Assembly: GCA_008477525.1 (NCBI GenBank)
Contig: SPDT01000005.1
Span: 2,046,001-2,110,000 of the forward strand
Length of the DNA: 64,000 bases
From: Hypomyces perniciosus
Taxonomy: Eukaryota; Ascomycota; Sordariomycetes; Hypocreales; Hypocreaceae
Direction: 5' to 3'
This document shows, in pieces, positions 12,721 to 25,382 of this stretch (position 1 is the first letter of the stretch; each line of letters opens with the position of its first letter). Below the pieces are notes generated by a model. That model saw only the letters and a list, made by a program, of their open reading frames with translations. It did no database searches and was not told the DNA's origin. The position numbers and the translations under genes were made by a program.

Positions 12721-13606
12721 GGACTGAGGTGACGTTGCGATTTTACACTGATTTACTGACGAGGCTGAAGCCCGGCTTTATACCTTCAAGAAGCAAATTG
12801 TTCTCTACACTGTAAATGCATTACCTTGGATATATCTTGCAGTCCTTTTCCACTTCTCTTTTTTCCATTCATTGACATACCAGATGCTCAAAAAATACCA
12901 TTGTCATTTTGTTGCCATCACTGCCCCATCTTCATTGTCTAGCCAAAAGGACCAAGGCCATGCTTTCAACTTGGGCTTTGTTCCATTCACTACATGCTTC
13001 ACCACACAGAACACCCTTGATGGCAATATATACACGTTACTTGTTCATCCGTGTTCAGAACGAACAACCACAAACACAAAGGAATCTACAACAAATCCTA
13101 GACATACCTGACACAAAAATGAGTTGTGTACAATGTAACCGAGACATCTCGGCAGCCTAACCATGTAAGTCTTGCATATCTCACGTCCCACAAAGTACAG
13201 AGATCTAGCTACTCAAGCTACGAGGTTACATTTTCTTCTCAATGTCGTACAGAGCTGCAAGTTAGCGCCGTGGCTGAGATCGTTGTCGTCGTTCAGTCAC
13301 TTGCGAGGCTTCATCAATGGACAACGATTGGAGTAGAACTGTGTGTGTATGAATGCTATGGATGTCATCAAGTGAGGATTAAATACAGCTACCCTCCAAA
13401 AGTTCTCACTCCCCTCCGACTTCTAATTTACTGGGCACAACGTCCCTTCCGATCCCCGTCTATGCATATGATACATATCCTCCTATTAACGCCAGTCATG
13501 AATATGGACAAATGAGTGCAGGGACAGTCCCGCCCGCCGAGAGTTGAATATCACATGCAAAAAAAGCAGATACAAAAAAAAACAGAATGTCGCACAGATT
13601 TTGCAC
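12721..13606. other. Intergenic region, DUF7924 gene promoter / ABC transporter 3' side
   Basis: This 886 bp stretch has several short ORFs on both strands with no family pattern and no splice-consistent extension. It should contain the DUF7924-type gene's promoter (right of 12720) and the 3' UTR of the ABC transporter. No other feature is seen. Confidence 0.5.
12776..12782 (-). promoter_or_regulatory. TATA box of the DUF7924-type gene
   Basis: The minus strand reads TATAAAG, 56-62 bp before the ATG at 12720 and about 122-128 bp before the alternative ATG at 12654. Confidence 0.45.
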
Positions 13607-16600
13607 TTAGCCGTGCTTGGCCAGACTCTGCAGATTGACCAGCTCTGCATAACGTCCGTTCTTCTTCATCAGCTCCGAGTGAGTGCCCGCCTCGACGATA
13701 CGGCCCTGGTTGAATACGTAGATAATGTCAGCCTTTTGAATCGTGCTCAGGCGGTGGGCGACAGCGATAGTCGTTCGGCCCTTGGCTGCCTTGTCCAAGG
13801 CTGCCTGCACAACGTGCTCTGACTCCGAATCCAAGGCTGAGGTAGCTTCATCAAGAAGAAGAACCTTCGGGTTGCGGATAAGGGCTCGGGCGATAGCGAT
13901 GCGCTGCTTCTGACCACCAGAAAGCAACGTTCCCTTGCTACCAACAATGGTGTTGAAGCCTTCGGGCAAAGACACAATGAAGTCGTAGATATTGGCCTCG
14001 CGACAAGCGAATTCAACAGCTTCGTCAGACACAGTCTTTTCAGCACTTCCAAGCAAGATGTTCTCTTTGATGGTTCCCTGATACAGCGTAGGCTCTTGGC
14101 TGACGAGGGCGATGAAGGACCGGTAATCGTTAAGATTAAGTGTGCTGATTTCCTTGCCATCTATATAAACGCCGCCACTAAGAGGATCGTAGAAGCGCTC
14201 CAGGAGTGCGATTGTAGTACTCTTTCCGCAACCTGAGGCGCCGACCAAAGCCACGTACTGTCCAGGTCGGATCGTCAAGTTAAGTCCACGCAAGACAGGC
14301 TGTTCGGGGCGAGTTGGGTAACGGAAATGAACATCACGGAATTCGATGGTTCCCTCAACCTCAGTCACGGGTTGACCTTCCTCAGACCAGGCATCAATAG
14401 TAGGCTTGCGGTCGAACAAAGTCTTCAATTCCCTGGCGGCGTGTTGAGCCTTGCCCATATCCGGAGCGAAGGAAAAGATGGATCCAGCGGATTGAGCACC
14501 AAAGATGATAGCCATGAAGCATAGGAAGAACTGGAAAAGATCATATTCGCCCTTTCCAATCAGGGTACCACCGTACCAGAAGCCTAGGGCGAAGACCAGG
14601 AAAATCAGAGACTGTGATCCAGCGTAGAGCAAGCTTGACTTCAAAACCGACTTTAAACTGCGGCTCTGCTGCTCGGCGAGGGAGTCATGGTACAGCTTTA
14701 AGACGTCCTGTTCACGCGTAAGGGCAGCGACAGTTCGGATGGCTGAGATAGCCTCAGATGCAAAGGTAGCGGACGAGGCATACGCTGCCTTTGAGCGTCG
14801 TTGGAAGTGTGCAAGCATCCAGAAACGGAAGAAACCACATCCAAGCAGCAAAGGGATCGTTGCCGTGCAGACAAGGGAGAGCTTCCACCCAATAGCGACA
14901 GAAACGGTAATGGCAGCGACCAGAGTCGTGCACATCATCAGCAAAGTACCAAGGGTAGCACCACTAAGACCAGCAACATGGGTGGTCTCGGTCGACAAGA
15001 ACGAGGTTAAAGCACCGGCAGTGTTCTCGTCCTGATCGAAGAAAGCCACATCTTGACGAAGCATTGACCTGAATGCACGATCTCGGACGCGGTGAATGAG
15101 ACGTTCCGAACACTTCGCAAATAGGGCGCCTTGTAGTGAAAATGCGATGAACTGCACAAAGGCCAACATCAGAAACATGGCACTCCAAAAGTCCGAGTCT
15201 TTCTTGATCTGATCGCGGTTCTCTGGTGTAACAGGATTTGATAGGACAACGATCTGCTTGGCAAAGAAGACTGTGGTTACAAGTTAGCAAGATATGCAGG
15301 TAAAGATAGAGAAAATTATGCATACCTGCAGAAGTAGGGTTGCCACCGCCACAAATGGCGGAGAAGATGAGACCAACAACCATGTACTTCCACTCAGGAG
15401 TATTGAATGATGCAATTAGTTTAATCAGGGTCCAGAGGCTATGGTGTTGAGCCTCTTCGGTTTTTCGCTTCTGGAGGGCAATGCTGGAGGCGGATTTCTG
15501 GGTCGCGCTGCGGTCAAGCTTCGCGGCGATATCGTCGTCAGGATCAGCCATATAGCCAGCTTCCTTGTTAGTCGATTGCCTGCGAATAAGCAACTCTTCC
15601 TTCTCATCAAGCTTCTCCTGTTCTTCTTCCGTCAACTCCTCCTCCACAGTGATACTCTGAGCAGAGACGAGGTTGTAGTAGGCACCCTTCTTCTCAAGAA
15701 GGTCGTCGTGGGTTCCCTGTTCGACAATGCGGCCCTGGGACATAACAACGATGTTGTGGGCATCCTTGATGGTAGACAATCGGTGAGCGATAGTGATCGT
15801 AGTTCGGCCCTTGGACGCGGCCTCGAGAGCGGCCTGGACGACACCCTCGGACTTGGTGTCGAGGGCTGATGTGGCTTCATCAAGAAGGAGAATTCTGGGG
15901 TTGGACACGACAGCTCGGGCAATAGCAATACGCTGCTTCTGGCCACCGGATAGGAGGAAACCACGCTCACCAACATTGGTCTCATAGCCTTCGGGAAGGG
16001 CAGAGATGAAGTCGTGCGCGTTGGCCTTGACAGCAGCTTCAATGATAAGTTCACGTTGCTTGTCCTCACTCTCGTTTTCGTGCTGCGTTCCAATCAGACC
16101 ATGGCGGATGTTATGATAGATGGTTGTGCCGAATAGGGTGGGTTCTTGGCTGACCAGAGCCATCTGCTGGCGAAGCCAACGCAAGTTAATCTTGCTAATG
16201 TCATGGCCATCGAGATAGACATGCCCCTCTACAGGATCATAAAACCGCTCAACAAGACCAACAATGGTACTCTTTCCAGAACCAGAGGCTCCCACCAATG
16301 CTGTGGTCTTACCAGCGGGAATGTCTAGGGTGACATTATCCATGACAACAACTTCGGGGCGGGATGGGTAGATGTGCTGAACATTCTCCAAACGAATGTT
16401 GCCTTGGAAATTCTCTAGCTTTTCGCCCTTTTCATCGCTTGGATCAAGTGGGGAGATGCGGTCAATAGTATTGAAAATCTTGGCGGCAGCGGCAATAGCT
16501 GTGGTGAAAGCCTGCAGGTTAGGAGCGACGTTTCCAAGATTGAAGGCGCCAATCATGACCGCCATCATGATAGTAAGAATCCTGGACAGGGGAATGATAC

Positions 16601-17675
16601 CATCGACGAGGAACCCGCTGCCCTGCCAAAAGGCAAGGCCGTAGTTCAGATACAAGATGAGCATCATGCCAGCGAACATGATAGCCATGGAGGTCTTGAC
16701 CTTGGTTCCAAAGAACTCAGCCTTTTGAAGGTGCTTGTCATACTGTTTCGCCAAGCGATCCTGGGTGCCGAAGGCGATGGAGTTGCGGATAGAACTGAGG
16801 ACCTCATCAGCCAGACTTCCACCTTGAGCGTAGCACTCGAGGGAGGCCTTGTTGTGCTTCAACATGAAGCTTGAGCCAATGCCGACGTTCAAAATCAGAG
16901 CGAAGACGGTAGCGGATAGGATAAGGGTGAGCTTCCAGTAATTGACGAAACCAATGATAAAGGCCGTGATGAAGGTGGCGAGCGCAGCAATTGTCAACGA
17001 GACCTTTTCTGAAATGCCGTCCTGAATAAGATTGGTGTCTGCCGTAATACGAGTGGTGACCTCGCCGGCGCCGATCTTATCAAAGAAGCCAATGTTCTGT
17101 CGCATGCAACTCTCGAGATAACGCTCGCGGATCTTGGCAGCAATATGCTCGCCGACATAGATGAAGCCCACAGTGCAGATGTACGTAACAATAAACTCTC
17201 CAATAGCCAGGTATACAAAGTAGAGGACGAATCCTGACAGCTCGTTGACAAATTCATCATAAGTCATGCGGCCGCCGCTGTAGAAGTATTCTTGAAATGT
17301 GCCCTGAAGGTTACCGAAGAGGATGGTCATCAGGGGCAGCGCAGCGCCAGAGGCAATGGCGCAAACGCCAGACACAGCCATGATGATGATGTCATTGCGG
17401 GAAGAATACCGATAGATGGCCTTGATGCCAGCCTTGAGCTCGGGGGTAACAACCTGGCGCTTGAGGATTTCGGCCTGGTGGGGAGGCAGATGGGCGTAGA
17501 CGTCTTCTGGGTTGTCGGCTCTAGGAGCACCAGGCGGTTTGGAATCGATCTTTCTCAGATCTGGGGAGCCTTGTTTGGCGCCAGTATTGGCTTCGACGTC
17601 GGAGGATTCGCCATGGCTTGAGGATTGCACAGACCGGCTGCTGACTGGCGTTTTTTCCGATGAATCGGCCGCCAT
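13607..17675 (-). CDS. ABCB-family full-length multidrug exporter (MDR/Pmd1-like)
   Basis: This is a full ABC transporter arranged TMD1-NBD1-TMD2-NBD2, about 1337 residues, normal for fungal MDR-type plasma-membrane exporters of hydrophobic drugs or metabolites. The model is complement(13607..15270, 15326..17675), with a 55 bp intron in phase. NBD1 has Walker A GASGSGKST near residue 463 and the signature LSGGQKQRIAIARA near 577; NBD2 repeats Walker A as GASGCGKST with the same signature. Both have Walker B LLLDEATSALD. The N-terminus is polar and cytosolic, followed by paired membrane segments. The ATG at 17675 was chosen; the frame is open six bases further but only with GTG. All catalytic motifs are intact. 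The substrate cannot be read from sequence. Confidence 0.95.
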
Positions 17676-18310
17676 TGTCACTGACTGCCGTGCCTGCTCC
17701 AGGCCGCAGAAATAGTCGAGTGTTGCAATTTAATGCTAGCGATGGGGTTGTAGGCTGTTTAATAGGAGCGCAGGGACTATTGTTCGTAAAACGCGGCGCG
17801 AAGAGTATTGGTCGAGATATGGGGTATGGTATTAGTGCGGGAGTTGTCGATGTATGCTTGCTGGTGTTGGGTTTCGTAGGGTGTAGAAACAAGAAGTAAT
17901 GATCAGAAGAAAACACAACAGTAATGGAGAAGAATGAGGTGAAGGGGTGGTATCGTGATATTATATTAATACTAGGACGGCGCAGACGAAAGAAGCAGGT
18001 CGTCTAAAATACTAATGCAATGAAGAATAATGAATGCAGATCCGGATCGAGGAGAGGCCGAAAACATTGCTTTTTATGCACGACGCACGTCCTTGATACC
18101 TCGTGAATTCCGGGTACTTGTGCAACCTTCGGTACCACACATGAGCGCAACGGGTTCAACGGGCTTTTGGGCTTAGGCAACGGGTTCAGCTTCGAGCCCG
18201 TGTCACTAACTCTCCGCGTATTAATCTGAATTCCCCACCACAACGTCCCAAGTGGGTTTCTCGCTAAGGCAGGCGGACAGGGATGTTATGTTTCTGTCTG
18301 AGCTGTTTTG

Positions 18311-18342
18311 CTTTGTTTTGTTTTGTTTTGTTTTGTTTTGTT
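18311..18342. repeat. (TTTTG)n pentanucleotide microsatellite
   Basis: About six TTTTG units run nearly uninterrupted upstream of the ABC transporter gene, about 640 bp before its ATG. No role is evident. Confidence 0.9.
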
Positions 18343-18816
18343 TGGTCTCGTCTTTGTCTGCTCTGTGCAATAGTAGTACGTACCTAAAAACAACTACTAT
18401 TATCAGCAATAAAAGTCACGATGATGCCGTCTACCGGCCTGTATCATCGGCATGATCAAAAAGGAAGACCCCGAGCCTCATACTGAGTAGTATTACTCGG
18501 CAACTCCTAAATATGCACCTAGTATGAGCTAATCCTTGGTTGGAGATGCCGATGCTGGTCGGCGTGAATCATCACCAACACCTACTACTACTACCACGTA
18601 TGTATGTGATTATAAATGTTTCGCATGGCTGCATATTGCCTGCCGGTTTGATCATTTTAGTGCTGCTGCTACTGTTGTTGTTGTTATTGTTGTTTATGAA
18701 AGCCACCTATTATTTGTCTACTATTATTTCCAGTCCGCTCCTAGCAATTCTACGGATCGAAGAATTCGGGAGGCTACACCGTTTCGGGCGATGGCCTGTC
18801 AGTACTCGGCACCATC

Positions 18817-18859
18817 ACTCCGTATCACTACGGAGTAGTACTAGTAGTACTACTAGTAC
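18817..18859. repeat. Compound palindrome built on the TACGGAGT motif
   Basis: ACTCCGTA and its exact complement TACGGAGT are separated by four bases (18817-18836). They are followed by a perfect 22 bp palindrome at 18838-18859 whose left arm is GTACTAGTAGT. The whole could fold as two adjacent hairpins. Confidence 0.85.
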
Positions 18860-21829
18860 AAATGGCGAGGCCCTCACATTCCTTTATGAAGATGCACGCG
18901 ATACTACCTCCGCAGTAGGTCGACTAGTAATAATGATCACCCGGAGCAGAATGCACCCGAGCATTGTGCATAATTTGCACAAAGTCTGCCAAGCTCGGAA
19001 CTTCTTCTCGAAATCTTGCGGCCCCACCCAAATCTCTGTAAGATCCCAGATCCAGATGCGATGCGCCGCCAAGACTGACGATGGCGATGTACTCGTACTG
19101 CTTTGGATTTCCCTTGATAGAAATTTATTTTCTTCGTTTGTCAAACGATACTCCGTACTTCATACTCCGCACCCATGAACCAACAATCTCTTTGTTTCGT
19201 CATGTCTATGTTCAGTGCTTCAGACTAATGACATTACATAGACATGCATCCGTGCCGGTGACTCAGACTCTTCTCTTCTGTTTTCGGTGTCGTTTGCGAC
19301 TTGCAAGTTGTCGGGGTCTTGCAGCAGTCCGACTCCGCGGGCGGCACTAGGCATCGGCGCTGAAAGTTATTGATTTTCAGCCTGGTGAAATTAGGCCAGC
19401 CTTTCGGGTGGGTTTCCCAAAAGTCCGTTGCTACGGTCTCTTATTGGGTGGGATTACTTCGTACTCGGAGTTAAGTTAGGGGCAGCATTATGCTTCGTCA
19501 CAACAATAAGGCTGCACGGAAGGTAAAATCAATACATACATGCTCTAGGCCACGTTTTTCTCGGCGTCGGATAGTGAGAAATACCCGAAGTCTAATAGAT
19601 CCACGTACTCGTCGTACTGTTCTCAGTCCACCAATTCCCGGCCCAACGACACGGGTGAAGGTCAAACCCGACGTCATGCATTATCAATCGATCCAAGCCC
19701 TACGGCGCGGCATTACGTCTGACTGGATTTTGTCCATGACAATTTCCCGGTCATTCTTGATCCTGTATGAAATCACTGCAGAGTCGTCACAAACGGGCAT
19801 AATGGCGTGTGCCGCTGGCATATGCCGCTGGCCTTTTCTGCAGAGACCCCGTTTTTTTTTCGTATTGATTGCGCCCTCCTGCAGAGCCTGAACTATAAGC
19901 AAAGGTATGTTATTATTACTACTCCGTACTCAAGGGTTCCAATGTATGTATAGGCCTTGGGCCCTAGATGGTTGCAACGGATTCTATGTGGTGCTCAGGG
20001 TTTCGGAATTCGGCAGCAGCAGATCTGATATTAAATCCGGACTTACGAGAAGTAACTACTCTAGGTAGCAATCGTCGAATCGCCTGGTGGTGATCATTGT
20101 TGATGATGGGGCCTGAAATTCCTTGGCTGGGGAGGTGTAGCCGATCCGTGTCCTTTTTTTTTGGCTGCAAATACGGAGTACCCGTACTTACCTAGTGCTA
20201 GAACTAGCGTCATGGAGGAACTATTGTTGCCGCCGTCCAGTTTCAACATGTCTATCTAGGCTAGCTTTGCGAACATAATACCATGAACACTCCAGAAACT
20301 TGATATGAATAGAACATAAAGGGACATCGATTATTAATTCCCAAACCTCATTTCTACTCCTATCTATTGTTTCGAGAGACGTGGTCACCTGTGATAGTAT
20401 CAGCGGGTAATTGCTACTCCGTCTTACCGACCACGCACTAATAGTATCTGCCTGCATACATCTATCGACTCCGGACGGGGCCACCACTCATTCTCCCGGA
20501 TACGCGTATAAGGTGACAGTCATGACATTATCGTCTGCGAGAGATCATCCGGTCAAACACACATACAGTTGAAACCTGCAGGCGTTTGTAAGCTCATGCA
20601 GTAATCACAGGCACTACCGACCCATTTTTGTTATACAATCTTCCATGCACGTTAAATTAAATATGAAAAACCTCTCCGAGTACGAAGTATACGAAGTACT
20701 TATCCCCAACAATCGACCTTGGCGCCTCTTCTGCCACGTGCCGGTCTAGTAATGTAATGCTCCTATGACTGTTATGTTCTTCTCAAACATTTTGTCGGTC
20801 GACAATTAAACCGATATTCATGGAGTCTTTGTTATTGCACTCAACGATGCGGCCTCTGTTTAACCTTCCTTGGCTGACTGAAACTCCTAAGTTCTGTCTT
20901 TCCGAACGAAAAGTTTGACCGCCAAGAGGATAAGCATATTGCATCACCCAAAAGTTAGGAGACACCGATATAACAGCAAAACGCCCGTCTGGGTGGGACA
21001 CCTGGATTTCCACTCTATTACACCGTGTGTGTCTGTTGACCTGATTCATTCTATCACAATTGGTTTCCTTCCCAGCCCTCTTATCATAGAAAGGGAAAAC
21101 GACGCGCGTTCTGTTTCACATCTCATACAATATCAAGCTCTCTTGCATACCCGATTTCCAATCATTCCAACAACTATACCGTCGTTATCCGACATTATAT
21201 GCACCTATTATTTTGCTCCGTATATCTAACATTGATTGAAGCTGTTGTATGTTTTTTGCCATTTTGCTATAATGATGTACTTCGTATATGTGGATATAAT
21301 GCTAGTTGAGAGAGAAGTTGGCATATACACGAGATTCCGTCAAGCTCTTGTCTTGGGTTCAATAACCTCCAAAGTTGGAGACTCGAATTATACTGCCAAA
21401 CACACAGTAAACAAGCCGATCTCGATCAATAAATGCCTTGTCATCTGAGCATCATCCAAGCCACCAGCTTGCCACAGAACGTGCTGGGCTTGACGCATCA
21501 CTATACTACTGCGCTTTGCGCAACGTTCCGAAGCAGCGGCACGGACAGCAAGAGGAGCTTACGAATAGCACTTGCTGGTAATATGTACCAAGAGCTTGCA
21601 GTTAGTAGAATGGAATTCGGGACTCAGATTGTGAGGGAACAGGAGACCAATCTGGGATAAAGATGGTTAATTAGTACTTTGGTACGGAGTACTTACGAAG
21701 TATTATAGGTCTATCCACAGGTAATACCCCACACTATGTACATCTACCCCCTCAATGTTTCATAACTCGTGACTTGGTCCCACATTTTGTAGAGGTACCC
21801 TACTATCAACTGCCCAGCAGTTACTCGGT

Positions 21830-22080
21830 ATATTTATTAATAACCTATTAAGTTCATATAATATTATTTTCTTAAAAATTAAAATATTTTTTCAATAACT
21901 ATATTAATTAAATGGAAATTAAATATAAGTAAATATTAATAGGAATTAGCCTTTTATATTTAATTTATATATTTCTTTCCTTTAAGTTCATTTATTGTTA
22001 AAGGAATTACTAAAAGTTATATTCATAAAGCGAGATATATTGAAATACAAAAAAGACCCTTGCTCTTCTGTATGTTTTAA
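21830..22080. other. AT-rich block
   Basis: About 250 bp consists almost wholly of A and T, with runs such as TTAAAAATTAAAATATTTT, in sharp contrast to both flanks. No coding or repeat structure is visible. It may be a remnant of a repeat degraded by C-to-T mutation (RIP) or simply low-complexity spacer. Confidence 0.6.
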
Positions 22081-22373
22081 CCTAAAATCTAGTCACTATA
22101 TGTACCTGAAATCGCCGGGAAGGGTTTTAATTGGCCAAAAACTGGCCAACAAGTACCCGCTAATGGAAAATTCAGGGGGTCGACTTGTACATAACTCCGT
22201 ACTGTGGCTGAGCGCTAAGCCCCCTTCAGCCGCCTTGCCAACTCCCATAGCGTGGCTTATGCATCATGCATCACACTCGAATGCATTTCCTCTTTCTCTC
22301 ATCCTCCGCCCACAGGACATGTTCATATCGCATCTCGCCCCAGCATTAGAAAGCAGACGCCGGTTCCTCTTCC

Positions 22374-24173
22374 ATGCCGAACACAGGAAAACCTAGCCGG
22401 GATTGTCACCTGTGCCGCCAACGGCGCGTCAAGGTCAGTCAGTGATTTGCGTGTGCTTCTGACGTAGTGGATATGCAGCCCTATCAGCTCTCATACGAGG
22501 ACTCCGGCAGTTGTTTTTATAACGAAAGTCTGACCCTGTTGCTTTCAATTATTCAGTGTGATCTCGCCCGTCCTGCTTGCCAGAGATGTATCAAATACGG
22601 CACCGAATGCCCAGGCTATCGGGACCAGCAGGAATTGGTCTTTCGCAATGCCTATCCTACCAGTATCAAGAGGCGCAAGAATCGCCAACAACAGCCGGCT
22701 CCTAGTCATGAATCGTCTCCTTCACCATCACAGCCGGACATCTCGACCCCGGCACTACATCCCGACGGAGACTTCGTCTTTACATCTTCGACAGATGTAA
22801 TCCTGGCCAATGGAGCCAATCGCAATGTTAACCTACCTTTAACCCGGCCGGTGTATGAGCATTGGACCACTCACTCGGTCCCGATTATCCTTAATGTCTA
22901 CGGTAATCTCGACTTCATCAAAAACATCTACCGCGACAGCAGTGCCAACGGTCCCCTCGTTTGGGCAGCCCATCTTTTCTCTCGCACCTACGTCACCAAC
23001 CTCCGCTATTCAAGTGCCACGAATAGGGACTCGAGCTTGGAGACACAGCACGAGCTGAGTACCTACCTTGGAAAGACTTTGAGCTCAGTGAGTGCGGCGC
23101 TCAAGACTCCTGATGGCACCACTAGAGACGATGTTCTCGCCACAGTCTGGATCCTTTCCAACTACGAGGTAGTATCTGAACGCCCCCTTAATAGCATATA
23201 TAAGTGGCTAACTTGCTGATAGTTGCTTGTTGGTTCTCTTACACGCACGGAACCTATGAGTCCCTGGCATCTTCATGCCAGAGGCTTGTACAGCATTCTC
23301 AAATCAAGGGGTTCCGCGCCACTCTATACTGCCACAGGTCGTACAGCCTTCTGGCCAGCGTACAACATGATTGTGAGCGTGACGCTCTATATCCCGCCAT
23401 TTAAAAAAGAAGATGCTAACGAAGAGCAGCAAATTCAAGCTCTCGTTAATAGCACGGAGTGCCCCGCTGAATCCGAGGAATGGTTCAACATAATTGAGGA
23501 TACATTGTATCCGGGCGAAGGCTTAACCCTTTACATCTCCATCTTCATCTCAAAAATCACCAGTATTCTATCACGGATTCTAAACCTTCTTCGCCGTCGC
23601 GATTTTCCTGCTGCTTCGAGAGAATACCCCATGCTTTTCACCCAGCTGACTGAGGCGGATCAGAACCTCAACGATTGGATTGCCACACATCATGTCATAG
23701 AACATACACTGGATGTGTATATGCTGAATCTGAGATGTTCTGCTCTCATTAAAGGCTATCACATGATGCAACTTCTCATCAACTTTCTAACATATTATCC
23801 ACCCTGTCCAACTTCTCTCGAACAACTCAGAGCAGATCGAGCCTACTGTTTGCAGACGGTTCAGATTGCCGCAAAGACAATTCTTGAGAGCGTTCCGTAT
23901 GCCCTTGGACCTCTTACAAAAGACAAGGACAAGTCCCCCAGGGCTCTCTTCGATGCCTTGAAGCTCATCTGGCCGCTCATCTCCGTTTTCATCATAACCT
24001 CAACTCGGCCAGAACAGAAACTCGCAGCAGAGGGTATCCTTTCTTATATTGGCAGGGAGATGGGAGTACGCCAGGCACTGAAAACATACGAAGGACGGGT
24101 GCTATTACCACCAGAGGCCCAGGAGCCTTTGGGTGAGAAGGTGAGTTACAGCGAATCCGATTGTTGGCACTGA
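22374..24173 (+). CDS. Zn2Cys6 (C6 zinc cluster) transcription factor
   Basis: The model is join(22374..22433, 22557..23168, 23223..24173), 540 residues. The binuclear zinc cluster is split by the 123 bp first intron: exon 1 ends RDCHLCRQRRVK and exon 2 starts CDLARPACQRCIKYGTEC. Together they give C-x2-C-x6-C-x6-C-x2-C-x6-C at residues 11-38, which fits the fungal class. The remainder is a helical regulatory region of the fungal-specific transcription factor type. The third exon runs to a TGA at 24171-24173; a GTGAGT just before the end (24136 onward) could be a further splice donor, so the last few residues are uncertain. It lies between a gene-poor stretch and a truncated oxygenase, as expected of a regulator in a decayed metabolic cluster, but no target can be named. 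Confidence 0.85.
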
Positions 24174-24763
24174 CAAACTGCTGGGGGGCATGGGTTTCCC
24201 AAATAATCCATCATTGGGGGGATCTTAAGTGAAGTTCTGAGGGCATTATGGCCCACAGGGGTTAGCACCTTGGGTCGGTCTCGAACTCCATATATGGACC
24301 GTGGGGCTGGCCCAGCGCGTTGATACTTGGGGGAAATGAGTGGAACCGGGACTTGGCCAGAATGGTTTCTGATGACAATTATCGCTGGCACGATAAGGCA
24401 TAACATAATTTTGGACACGTCAATTGACCGACCAAAAGCCTTTAACTAGAATCTACACATGAGATGGTGATCCATCTTCTTTGAGGTCGGAGTTAATCCG
24501 AATCTAGGTATATATCACCGCTTCTGAACACCTACATCAAGTACTCGAAGAATGCTATGTCATCACTACAGAACCTCTAGGAATCGTCAGTGCCTATGTA
24601 CACGTGTACTTCCAGCCTCGTCGTAGCCCGCCAAGATGTCTGAAAATGATCTCATGCATACTCGGCGGGTTTAATAGTTGGTTCTCCTCTCCTCTAGGCA
24701 TCTCACGGGAGTCGCACGCGGATTCACCAATCCTGCTACTAATTCAGCCTGAAGGGATCCAAT
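24174..24763. other. Intergenic region, Zn2Cys6 gene / oxygenase remnant
   Basis: This 590 bp stretch has a G-rich start (around 24181-24220) and no supported gene. It should contain the 3' end of the regulator gene and whatever promoter remains for the oxygenase. Confidence 0.5.
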
Positions 24764-25382
24764 ATGGCAGATATCATGGAACATCGTTTGAGTATTCCGA
24801 TTATCGACCTAGGGCCGACTCGTACATGCTCTGTGAAGGATACGTCCAAGGCTGCAAAAGAGCTATATGAAGCATTTAAGAATGTCGGTTTTGCATATGT
24901 CAAGAACCACGATGTGCCTGAAGAAGTCTTGAATGAAGCATTTAGATGGGTATGCCATCGCAGCTCATTGTCTTTTCGATGCTGATGTGAATATGCTGCT
25001 GCTTTAGAGCCACCAGTTCTTCAACTTGCCGCAGAGCGACAAGGATAAAGCGCCGCACCCGCCGGAAGCATGGCACCACCGGGGCTATTCCAGCATCGGC
25101 CGTGAAAAGCTCTCGCAAATGGTCTTTGATGAGGCCACCCTCGCGGAGACCCGTAAAGTCCCGGATACGAAGGAATCGTTCGACATGGGCCGCGATGATG
25201 ATGGGTCCATGCCCAATGTATGGATGCCTCCTGACATGTTACCTGGCTTTAAGGAGTTCTATATGGAATTCTATGAGATTTGCTACGCCCTGCAACTAGA
25301 GCTCTTGAGACTGGTTGCTGTCGGTATGGGCTTGGATAAGGAGTATTTTGTTCCACTTACCAATAATGGCTCTATCATCTAG
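24764..25382 (+). pseudogene. Truncated 2-oxoglutarate/Fe(II) oxygenase (isopenicillin N synthase-like)
   Basis: Join(24764..24949, 25008..25382) gives 186 residues matching the N-terminal non-haem dioxygenase region: IPIIDLGP, then ELYEAFKNVGFAYVKNHDVP, and after the intron HQFFNLPQSDKDKAPHP and HHRGYSSIGREKLSQ. Full-length members have about 320-360 residues. The frame stops at the TAG at 25380-25382, before the jelly-roll core that carries the HxD...H iron ligands and the RxS 2OG site. Downstream to about 25593 one frame reads LRIGSIDKAPFGVEAY, faintly like a degraded RIGAHxDFG region, but with stops and no HxD. I read it as an inactivated gene. An unseen intron or a standalone short protein is less likely. 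Confidence 0.65.

Larger units (their letters stand above)
17676..22373. other. Gene-poor region of 4.7 kb
   Basis: No gene could be supported on either strand here. The longest ORFs (for example 18540-19178) lack domains, good starts or splice-consistent partners. The first few hundred bases must serve the ABC transporter promoter and the last few hundred the Zn2Cys6 gene. The rest holds a (TTTTG)n tract, a compound palindrome at 18817-18859, many TACGGAGTA/TACGAAGTA-type motifs (for example 20679-20700 and 21682-21705) and an AT-rich block at 21830-22080. Confidence 0.6.

Noticed and set aside
18540..19178. 212-residue ORF on the plus strand
   Set aside because: It reads through microsatellite-like and palindromic DNA, with no domain, no good start context and no conserved composition.
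24136..24173. Extra intron at the 3' end of the Zn2Cys6 gene
   Set aside because: A GTGAGT donor is present, but I found no matching acceptor with a sensible downstream exon, so the simple stop at 24173 is kept.
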